Shown here piece by piece: positions 57,297-64,000 of a DNA stretch of 64,000 bases. Origin of the DNA: Prosthecomicrobium sp. N25 (GTDB lineage Bacteria; Pseudomonadota; Alphaproteobacteria; Rhizobiales; Ancalomicrobiaceae); the NCBI RefSeq assembly GCF_037203705.1, contig NZ_JBBCAT010000005.1, forward strand, positions 62,001 to 126,000. Reading direction: 5' to 3'. How positions within the stretch are numbered: position 1 is the stretch's first letter; each line of letters opens with the position of its first letter. A program made the position numbers and the translations under genes. The notes below the pieces were generated by a model, which was given only the letters and a program-made list of their open reading frames with translations, was not told where the DNA came from and made no database searches.

Positions 57297-58726
57297 CAGC
57301 TCCGCTCTGGACCCTCGACGCGCTCGCGACGGCCTGCCGGGGCCGCATCGTCGGCGCCCCCGCGGCGGCGATCACGGGCATCTCGATCGACAGCCGGACG
57401 ATCCTGCCCGGCGAGGCCTTCTTCGCCATCCGGGGCGACGTGCACGACGGGCACGGCTTCGTGGCCAAGGCGCTCGCGGCCGGCGCAGGGGTCGCGGTGG
57501 TGGCGGAGGAGAAGCTCGCCGACATGCCGGGCGGGGGCCGCTACGTGGTGGTCGACGACGTCCTGGAGGCGCTGCGGCGGCTCGGCGTCGCGGCGCGGGC
57601 GCGGACGGGGGCGAAGATCGTGGCGGTGACCGGCTCGGTCGGCAAGACCTCCACCAAGGAGGCGCTCCGGCTGGTCCTGTCAGCCCAGGGCCGGGTGCAT
57701 GCCTCGGTGGCCTCCTTCAACAATCACTGGGGCGTGCCGCTGACGCTCGCCCGCATGCCGGCCGACGTCGACTTCGGGGTCTTCGAGATCGGCATGAACC
57801 ACGCCGGCGAGATCACGCCGCTGACCCGGATGGTGCGCCCGCACGTGGCGATCGTCACCACGGTGGCGGCGGTGCACCTGGAGTTTTTCGCGAGCGTCGA
57901 CGACATCGCGCGCGCCAAGGCGGAGATCTTCCTGGGCCTGGAGCCGGGCGGCGCGGCCGTTGTCAACGGCGACATCGAGCAGACCCCGATCCTGATCGAG
58001 GCCGCGCGCGCCGTCGGGGCGCGGGTGGTGACGTTCGGCGAGGGCGAGGGCCTGGACAGCCGGCTGGGCACCATCGCGCTGCTGCCGGACTGCTCGACCC
58101 TCAAGGCGACGGTGCTCGGCGAGCCGGTGACGGCCAAGATCGGGGCGCCGGGCCGGCACGTGGCGGTCAACGCGCTGGCGGTGCTCTCGGCCGCGGTGCT
58201 CGCCGGGGCGGACCTCGCCCGCGCGGCGCTGGCACTCGCCGATCTCGCGCCGCCCGAGGGGCGGGGCCAGCGATCGTCGCTCCGGATCGGCAAGAGCGAG
58301 GCGCTGCTGCTGGACGAGAGCTACAATGCCAACCCGGCCTCCATGCGGGCGGCGATCGACCTTCTCGGCCAGATGCCCGTCGGGCTGCGCGGGCGGCGGA
58401 TCGCGGTCCTCGGCGACATGCTGGAACTGGGCGAGACCGGACCGGCCTTGCATGCCGGGCTCGCCCCCGCGCTCGAGGCGGCGGCGATCGACCTTGTCTT
58501 CTGCTGCGGCCCGCTGATGCGCTCGCTGTGGCAGGCCTTGCCGGCCGAGCGGCGGGGCGCGTATGCGGAGACTTCGAACGACCTGCAGCCGATTCTCCTC
58601 GAGGCCGTCTCGGCGGGCGACGCCGTGATGGTCAAAGGGTCCCTGGGCAGCCGCATGGGGCCTATCGTCAAGGCTCTCCAGGCCCGCCACGGGGCCGTCG
58701 CGGTCTCTGAAGACGCATCGGCCTGA
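57293..58726 (+). CDS. murF: UDP-MurNAc-tripeptide:D-Ala-D-Ala ligase
   Basis: A 477-residue Mur ligase that adds D-Ala-D-Ala to the tripeptide precursor. Motifs include [21 protein letters not shown]-binding [27 protein letters not shown], and [16 protein letters not shown]. The N-terminus overlaps murE by four bases, giving coupled translation of consecutive pathway enzymes. Twenty bases separate it from mraY. Confidence 0.97.
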   Translation: MTAPLWTLDALATACRGRIVGAPAAAITGISIDSRTILPGEAFFAIRGDVHDGHGFVAKALAAGAGVAVVAEEKLADMPGGGRYVVVDDVLEALRRLGVAARARTGAKIVAVTGSVGKTSTKEALRLVLSAQGRVHASVASFNNHWGVPLTLARMPADVDFGVFEIGMNHAGEITPLTRMVRPHVAIVTTVAAVHLEFFASVDDIARAKAEIFLGLEPGGAAVVNGDIEQTPILIEAARAVGARVVTFGEGEGLDSRLGTIALLPDCSTLKATVLGEPVTAKIGAPGRHVAVNALAVLSAAVLAGADLARAALALADLAPPEGRGQRSSLRIGKSEALLLDESYNANPASMRAAIDLLGQMPVGLRGRRIAVLGDMLELGETGPALHAGLAPALEAAAIDLVFCCGPLMRSLWQALPAERRGAYAETSNDLQPILLEAVSAGDAVMVKGSLGSRMGPIVKALQARHGAVAVSEDASA

Positions 58727-58746
58727 CCGGCCCGGAGGCTCCTGAC

Positions 58747-59829
58747 GTGCTCTACCTGCTCGGTGATTTCTCCGACAAGCTCAACGCCCTCAACGTTTTC
58801 CGTTACATCACCTTCCGAACCGGCGGCGCCATCCTGACGGGGCTCGCCTTCGTGTTCATGTTCGGGCCGGCGATCATCAACACGCTGCGGGTCAAGCAGG
58901 GGAAGGGGCAGCCGATCCGTGCAGACGGGCCGCAGTCGCACCTTGCGAAGAAGGGGACGCCGACCATGGGCGGGCTGATGATCCTCTCCGGGGTCATCTT
59001 CTCGACCCTGCTGTGGGTCAACCTCACCAACATCTACATCTGGGTCGTGCTGATCGTCATGGTCGGCTTCGGCATGATCGGCTTCTTCGACGACTACCTG
59101 AAGGTGACCAAGCAGTCCCACAAGGGATTTTCCGGGCGCCAGCGGCTGGCGCTCGAGTTCCTGATCGCCGGCGTGGCGGTGTGGACCATCATGGCGGCGG
59201 GCCGGGCCCCCTTCTCGTCGTCGTTGACCTTCCCGTTCTTCAAGGACCTGCTCCTCAACCTCGGCTGGTTCTTCATCCTGTTCGGCGCCGTGGTGATCGT
59301 CGGGGCGGGCAACGCGGTCAACCTGACGGACGGCCTCGACGGGCTCGCGATCGTGCCGGTGATGATCGCGGCGGGGAGCTTCGGCGTCATCGCCTACGCG
59401 ACCGGCAACGCGGTGTTCGCCGACTACCTCAACATCAACCACACGCCGGGCACGGGCGAGCTCGCGGTGGTGCTCGGAGCGGTGATCGGGGCGGGGCTCG
59501 GCTTCCTCTGGTTCAACGCGCCGCCCGCGGCGATCTTCATGGGCGACACCGGGTCGCTGGCGCTCGGGGGCCTGCTCGGCACGGTCGCGGTCGCCACCAA
59601 GCACGAGATCGTGCTCGCCATCATCGGCGGCATCTTCGTGCTGGAAGCCGCCTCGGTGATCATCCAGGTGGCGAGCTTCAAGCTGACCGGCAAGCGCGTC
59701 TTCAAGATGGCGCCGATCCACCACCATTTCGAACAGCTCGGCTGGAAGGAGCCGCAGGTCGTCATCCGCTTCTGGGTGATCGCCTTCGTGCTCGCGCTGA
59801 TCGGGCTTTCGACCCTCAAGCTGCGGTGA
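58747..59829 (+). CDS. mraY: phospho-MurNAc-pentapeptide translocase MraY
   Basis: A 360-residue, ten-helix membrane enzyme of exactly the usual length that forms lipid I from UDP-MurNAc-pentapeptide and undecaprenyl phosphate. Hallmarks: [46 protein letters not shown] and [13 protein letters not shown]. Translation starts at GTG (58747), preceded by CGGAGG. Confidence 0.97.
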   Translation: MLYLLGDFSDKLNALNVFRYITFRTGGAILTGLAFVFMFGPAIINTLRVKQGKGQPIRADGPQSHLAKKGTPTMGGLMILSGVIFSTLLWVNLTNIYIWVVLIVMVGFGMIGFFDDYLKVTKQSHKGFSGRQRLALEFLIAGVAVWTIMAAGRAPFSSSLTFPFFKDLLLNLGWFFILFGAVVIVGAGNAVNLTDGLDGLAIVPVMIAAGSFGVIAYATGNAVFADYLNINHTPGTGELAVVLGAVIGAGLGFLWFNAPPAAIFMGDTGSLALGGLLGTVAVATKHEIVLAIIGGIFVLEAASVIIQVASFKLTGKRVFKMAPIHHHFEQLGWKEPQVVIRFWVIAFVLALIGLSTLKLR

Positions 59830-59833
59830 GCCG

Positions 59834-61231
59834 ATGATCCCGGTCGAGACCTTCGCGGGCAGGCGCGTCGCGGTGTTCGGGCTCGGCGGCTCCGGGATGG
59901 TGACCGCCGAGGCCCTGCGGGCCGGCGGCGCGGAGGCGATCGTGGCGGACGACAACGCCGCCGCGATGGACCGGGCCCGGGCGGCGGGTCTTTCGACGAC
60001 GCCCTTCGAGGAGCTCGACTGGCGCAGCCTGTCGGCCCTCGTGCTGTCGCCGGGCGTGCCGCTCACCCATCCGAAGCCGCACTGGAGCGTGGACCTCGCG
60101 ATCGGGCACGGCGTGCCGGTCATTGGCGACGTCGAGCTGTTCGCCCGCGAGCGCCGGGCGCGCTGCCCGGAGGCGCCCTTCGTGGCCATCACGGGCACAA
60201 ACGGCAAGTCGACCACGACGGCGCTGATCGCGCATCTGCTCCGGCACGCGGGGCGGGACGTGGAGATGGGCGGCAACATCGGCCGCGCCGTCCTGTCGCT
60301 CGATCCGCCGCAGCCCGGTCGCCACTACGTGGTGGAGTGCTCGTCCTTCCAGATCGACCTCGCGCCGAGCCTCGACCCCACTGTGGGCATCCACCTGAAC
60401 CTCTCCGAGGACCACCTCGACCGGCACGGGACGATGGCCAACTACGCGGCCATCAAGGAACGGCTGGTGGCGGGGGCGAAGACGGCCGTGGTCGGGGTCG
60501 ACGATCCGCTGTCGACCGCCATCGCGGACCGGATCGAGCAGGCCGGCACCCGGGTCGTCCGCATCTCCAACCGGCGGCCGCTGCCGCACGGCTTCTACTA
60601 CGAGGCCGGGCACGTGGTCGAAGCCGCGACCGCCTCGGCCACCGTGGTCGGCGACCTCGGCGGGATCTCGTCGCTGCGCGGCGCCCACAACGGGCAGAAC
60701 GCGGCGGCGGCGATCGCGGCCGTCCGGGCGCTGGGGCTCGACGCGCGCACCATCATGGCGGGGCTGAAGACCTTCCCCGGGCTGCCGCACCGCATGGAAC
60801 TGATCGGCCGGCTGGGGCGGACGCTGTTCGTCAACGACTCCAAGGCGACCAACGCGGATTCGACCGCGCAGGCGCTGGCGAGCTTCGACCGCATCTACTG
60901 GATCGTCGGCGGCAAGCCCAAGACGGGCGGCATCACCAGCCTGGAAGGCTTCTTCCCGCGCCTCGCCAAGGCCTACCTGATCGGCGTCTCGACGGAGGAG
61001 TTCGCGGCGACCCTCGAGGGGCGTGTGCCGTTCGAGCGATCCGGCACCATCGCGGCGGCGCTCGGGCAAGCGACACGGGATGCCGCGGCCGACGGCGCGG
61101 CCGAGCCCGTCGTCCTGCTGTCGCCCGCCTGCGCGTCCTACGACCAGTTCAGGAATTTCGAGGAGCGCGGCGACCATTTCCGCAGCCTCGTCCGGGACAT
61201 CCCGGGCCTGGTGGGGCGGGGCGAGCGTTGA
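59834..61231 (+). CDS. murD: UDP-MurNAc-L-alanine:D-glutamate ligase
   Basis: A 465-residue Mur ligase. N-terminal domain [21 protein letters not shown]-binding [56 protein letters not shown] and the C-terminal [22 protein letters not shown] are all typical. It starts four bases after mraY. The next 118 bases separate it from ftsW. Confidence 0.97.
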   Translation: MIPVETFAGRRVAVFGLGGSGMVTAEALRAGGAEAIVADDNAAAMDRARAAGLSTTPFEELDWRSLSALVLSPGVPLTHPKPHWSVDLAIGHGVPVIGDVELFARERRARCPEAPFVAITGTNGKSTTTALIAHLLRHAGRDVEMGGNIGRAVLSLDPPQPGRHYVVECSSFQIDLAPSLDPTVGIHLNLSEDHLDRHGTMANYAAIKERLVAGAKTAVVGVDDPLSTAIADRIEQAGTRVVRISNRRPLPHGFYYEAGHVVEAATASATVVGDLGGISSLRGAHNGQNAAAAIAAVRALGLDARTIMAGLKTFPGLPHRMELIGRLGRTLFVNDSKATNADSTAQALASFDRIYWIVGGKPKTGGITSLEGFFPRLAKAYLIGVSTEEFAATLEGRVPFERSGTIAAALGQATRDAAADGAAEPVVLLSPACASYDQFRNFEERGDHFRSLVRDIPGLVGRGER

Positions 61232-61349
61232 GCGTGGGCGTCCGCGGTCGGCTAACGAAGTATCAACGTTAAGCTTTTATGAGTCGCACCAAGGCATTCG
61301 CGCATCCTGTTCGAGAACCGCGCGAAGGCCTTCACAAACGGGGAGAGCC

Positions 61350-62531
61350 ATGGTCGCCCGCACGGACCGTTCGAGCTTCGCAGCCTGGTGGTGGACGATC
61401 GACCGGGTCCTGCTCGCCGGCTTCCTGGCGCTGATGGTGACGGGGCTGGTGCTGTCTTTCGCGGCGAGCCCGCCGGTCGCCGAGCGCATCAACGTGGACA
61501 GCTTCCATTTCGTGAAGCGGCACGCGGCCTTCTTCGTGCCGGCGCTCCTGATCCTGGTGGCCGGGTCCTTCATGAGCCCGCGCACGGTGCGCCGGGTGGC
61601 GCTCGTTTCGCTCCTCATCGGGATCGCGCTGCTCGGGGCGACGCTCCTGTTCGGCCAGGAGGTCAAGGGCTCGCGACGCTGGATCAGCCTCGCCGGGCTC
61701 TCGATCCAGCCGTCCGAGTTCGTCAAGCCGGCCTTCGTGATCGTCATCGCCTGGCTCTTCGCGGAGCGGCAGCGGCGGCCGGAAATCCCCGGCAACCTCT
61801 TCGCCATCATGCTTCTCGGGGTCGTCATGGGGCTCCTCGTCGCGCAGCCGGACTTCGGCCAGACGGTGCTGACCGTCACGGCCTGGGGCGCGATGTTCTT
61901 CGTGGCCGGGGTGTCGCTCTTCTGGGTGATCCTGCTCGGGGTCGCGGGCGTCGGCGGCATCCTGGCTGCCTACGTGATGCTGCCCCACGTGGCGGCGCGC
62001 ATCGACAAGTTCCTGCCGAAGTTCGACGGGACCGAGGCCCTGAAGCCCGGCTCGGAGAACTACCAAGCGGAACGGGCGATCGACAGCTTCACGAACGGCG
62101 GCTGGCTCGGGCGCGGCCCGGGCGAGGGCACGGTCAAATGGATCCTGCCGGACAGCCACACGGACTTCATCCCGGCGGTCCTCGGCGAGGAGTTCGGCAT
62201 CATCGCCTGCCTGGTGCTCGTCACGGTCTTCGCGGCCATCATCCTGCGCGGCCTCCGCCACGCGCTGCAGAGCGAGGACCTGTTCATCCGGCTGGCGCTG
62301 ACCGGCCTCGTGACGCTCTTCGGCATCCAGAGCGCCATCAACCTCGCGGTCAACCTGCACCTGGTGCCCTCCAAGGGCATGACGCTGCCCTTCATCTCCT
62401 ACGGCGGCTCGTCGCTGCTGGCGATCGCCTTCGAGGCGAGCTGCATCCTGGCGCTCACCCGCCGACGCCCGCAGACGACCCGCATCGCCCGGCCGATCGA
62501 GGAGACGGCGCTCAGGGAGGCGCTGGCGTGA
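61350..62531 (+). CDS. ftsW: septal peptidoglycan glycosyltransferase FtsW (SEDS)
   Basis: A 393-residue SEDS-family protein with about ten membrane helices. The catalytic-loop region GGWLGRGPGEGTVKWILPDSHTDFIPAVLGEEFG and LPFISYGGSSLL are diagnostic. FtsW polymerises glycan from lipid II with FtsI. GGGGAGAG precedes the ATG. The 118-base upstream gap is locally AT-rich (61255-61290, including a GAGTC CcrM-type site), so an internal promoter is possible. Its stop overlaps murG (GTGA). Confidence 0.96.
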   Translation: MVARTDRSSFAAWWWTIDRVLLAGFLALMVTGLVLSFAASPPVAERINVDSFHFVKRHAAFFVPALLILVAGSFMSPRTVRRVALVSLLIGIALLGATLLFGQEVKGSRRWISLAGLSIQPSEFVKPAFVIVIAWLFAERQRRPEIPGNLFAIMLLGVVMGLLVAQPDFGQTVLTVTAWGAMFFVAGVSLFWVILLGVAGVGGILAAYVMLPHVAARIDKFLPKFDGTEALKPGSENYQAERAIDSFTNGGWLGRGPGEGTVKWILPDSHTDFIPAVLGEEFGIIACLVLVTVFAAIILRGLRHALQSEDLFIRLALTGLVTLFGIQSAINLAVNLHLVPSKGMTLPFISYGGSSLLAIAFEASCILALTRRRPQTTRIARPIEETALREALA

Positions 62532-63616
62532 GCCGGACGGTGCTGGTCGCCGCCGGGGGGACCGGCGGGCATCTCTTCCCGGCGGAATCGCTCGCCGCCG
62601 AACTCGGCCGGCGCGGCTTCACGGTCGACCTCGCCACCGACGAGCGGGCCGACCGCTACGGGCGGGCCTTCCCGGCACGGGCCGTGCACATCATCGCGTC
62701 CGAGACGGTTCGCGGGCGGAGCCCGGCGGCGCTTGCCCGGACGGCCGCCAAGCTCGGCCTCGGCTTCCTGCAGGCCTGGCGACTCCTGGGGCGGATCCGC
62801 CCGGCGGCCGTGGTCGGCTTCGGCGGCTACCCGACCGTACCGCCCATGCTGGCGGCGGCGCTGCGGGGCGTGCCCACGATCCTGCACGACCAGAACGCCG
62901 TCATGGGGCGGGCGAACCGCGGGCTCGCGAAGCGGGCTACCCGGATCGCCCTGTCCTTCGCCAAGACCCGCCATGCGGAGAGCTTCGCGGCGAAGGCGGT
63001 GCACACCGGCAACCCGGTGCGCGACATGGTGATGGAGGCGGCCACGATCCCGTACGATCCGCCGCAGCCCGGGGGCGACTTCCGGCTCCTGGTGTTCGGC
63101 GGCAGCCAGGGGGCGCGGTTCTTCTCGGAGGCCGTGCCGCCGGCCCTCGAACGGCTGCCGGCCGAGCTGCGCGCCCGACTGAAGCTCGTCCAGCAGGTGC
63201 GGCCGGAGGACCTCGAGGCGACGCGCGCGGCCTTGTCGCGGCTCGGCATCGAGGCCGAGACGGCGCCCTTCTTCGTCGACCTGCCGGCGCGGATCGCCCG
63301 GTCGCATCTCGTCGTCTGCCGCTCCGGCGCCTCGACGGTCGGGGAACTGGCGGTGATCGGCCGACCCGCCATCATGGTGCCGCTCCCCCATGCTCTGGAC
63401 CAGGATCAGGCCGAGAACGCGCGGACGCTGGAGGAGGCCGGGGGCGGCTGGACGATCCGGCAGGCGGACCTGACGCCCGAGCGGCTGGCCGGCCTCGTCG
63501 GCGACTTCATGCGCGAGCCCGGCCGGCTCGCGGCGGCCGCCGCGGCCGCGCGCGGCGAGGGGCGGCCGGACGCGGTGAAGCGGCTGGCGGACCTCGTGGA
63601 GGCGGTGGCGCGTTAG
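62528..63616 (+). CDS. murG: UDP-GlcNAc:lipid I GlcNAc transferase MurG
   Basis: A 362-residue GT-B enzyme that converts lipid I to lipid II on the cytoplasmic face of the membrane. Signatures are AAGGTGGHLFPAESLA at the N-terminus, VVGFGGYPTVPPMLAA, HDQNAVMGRANR, VFGGSQGARFFSEAVP and VCRSGASTVGELAVIGRPAI with the nucleotide-sugar site. It starts at GTG (62528), overlapping the ftsW stop. Confidence 0.97.
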   Translation: MSRTVLVAAGGTGGHLFPAESLAAELGRRGFTVDLATDERADRYGRAFPARAVHIIASETVRGRSPAALARTAAKLGLGFLQAWRLLGRIRPAAVVGFGGYPTVPPMLAAALRGVPTILHDQNAVMGRANRGLAKRATRIALSFAKTRHAESFAAKAVHTGNPVRDMVMEAATIPYDPPQPGGDFRLLVFGGSQGARFFSEAVPPALERLPAELRARLKLVQQVRPEDLEATRAALSRLGIEAETAPFFVDLPARIARSHLVVCRSGASTVGELAVIGRPAIMVPLPHALDQDQAENARTLEEAGGGWTIRQADLTPERLAGLVGDFMREPGRLAAAAAAARGEGRPDAVKRLADLVEAVAR

Positions 63617-63691
63617 CCGGGCCACCCGGCCCGGCCGGACGGCTTCGATTGAACCAAGAGCCGCGGCGCGGCCGAGAACGGAGAACACCTC

Positions 63692-64000
63692 ATGAAGATG
63701 CCCACCACGATCGGCCCCGTACACTTCGTGGGGATCGGCGGCATCGGGATGAGCGGCATCGCGGAGGTGCTGCACACGCTCGGCTTCACGGTCCAGGGCT
63801 CGGACGTCGCGGACAACTACAACGTCCAGCGGCTGCGCGAGAAGGGCATCGCTGTGGCGATCGGGCACGACGCCGCCAATCTCGGCGACGCGCGGGTGAT
63901 CGTGGTGTCCTCGGCGATCAAGCGGGACAACCCGGAGCTCGTCGCGGCGCGGGCGCGGCTGCTGCCGGTCGTGCGGCGGGCCGAGATGCTGGCGGAGCTG
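63692..64000 (+). CDS. murC: UDP-MurNAc:L-alanine ligase MurC (N-terminal 103 residues; C-terminus outside window)
   Basis: The frame runs open to the window edge. [20 protein letters not shown] followed by [19 protein letters not shown] is the MurC Rossmann N-terminus with the [11 protein letters not shown] motif, and [17 protein letters not shown] fits the next strand and loop. It adds L-alanine to UDP-MurNAc. The ATG is preceded by GGAGA nine bases upstream, and the 75-base gap to murG shows no terminator. Confidence 0.95.
   Translation, partial: MKMPTTIGPVHFVGIGGIGMSGIAEVLHTLGFTVQGSDVADNYNVQRLREKGIAVAIGHDAANLGDARVIVVSSAIKRDNPELVAARARLLPVVRRAEMLAEL

Overview
The window is a GC-rich (about 70% by eye) chromosomal segment of an alphaproteobacterium, most likely order Rhizobiales (Hyphomicrobiales). 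The evidence is the order TerB/J-domain protein - AmiD-type amidase - RNase P RNA - mraZ - division/cell-wall cluster, the meso-DAP-type MurE, a SahR-like ArsR-methyltransferase in front of metF-metH, DUF2336 and extensin-like proteins, and GANTC (CcrM-type) sites before mraZ. I see no insertion sequence, prophage, CRISPR array, tRNA or rRNA gene.

Layout. 0-2.3 kb: edge of a surface-polysaccharide locus (partial GNAT protein and Wzx-type flippase). 2.5-7.6 kb: small membrane protein, 2-dehydropantoate 2-reductase, PPK2 polyphosphate kinase, formate-THF ligase, exported protein. 7.7-8.5 kb: tandem DUF1850 genes. 8.5-13.7 kb: CBS-domain site-2-type protease, chemoreceptor, orphan TRAP binding protein, small phosphatase. 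13.7-21.9 kb: small and unassigned proteins, EttA, a convergent pair of lipoproteins (one a patatin phospholipase), DUF2336 and B3/4-domain proteins, a GST. 22.0-27.8 kb: SahR-like regulator, metF and metH, a one-carbon/methionine unit that fits with fhs upstream. 27.8-37.8 kb: TadG-like protein, second GST, a 27-residue membrane peptide, SDR, amidase, DUF2798, extensin-like lipoprotein, PLP decarboxylase and a chemoreceptor ending in a PilZ domain. 38.0-45.0 kb: polyamine-type ABC importer divergent from a phosphonate-monoesterase-like sulfatase and an aldo/keto reductase. 45.0-47.8 kb: degenerate imelysin-like protein, CDF transporter, TerB/J-domain protein. 47.8-51.2 kb: peptidoglycan amidase and two lytic transglycosylases.

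51.3-64 kb: rnpB, then the dcw cluster mraZ-rsmH-ftsL-ftsI-murE-murF-mraY-murD-ftsW-murG-murC (cut by the edge). All genes run on the + strand, many with ATGA or GTGA overlaps. A 10-bp-phased array of CCCA/CCCG boxes (TGGGN on the other strand) lies before mraZ and matches the known MraZ operator pattern, so autoregulation of the cluster is likely.

Most of the window is core chromosome. The best leads are regulatory (MraZ boxes; a SahR operator with a possibly leaderless mRNA) and a few uncharacterised proteins: the DUF1850 pair, the lipoprotein/patatin pair, the chemoreceptor-PilZ fusion, the 27-residue peptide, and the sulfatase/ABC importer pairing. I found no convincing new defence or biosynthetic system.
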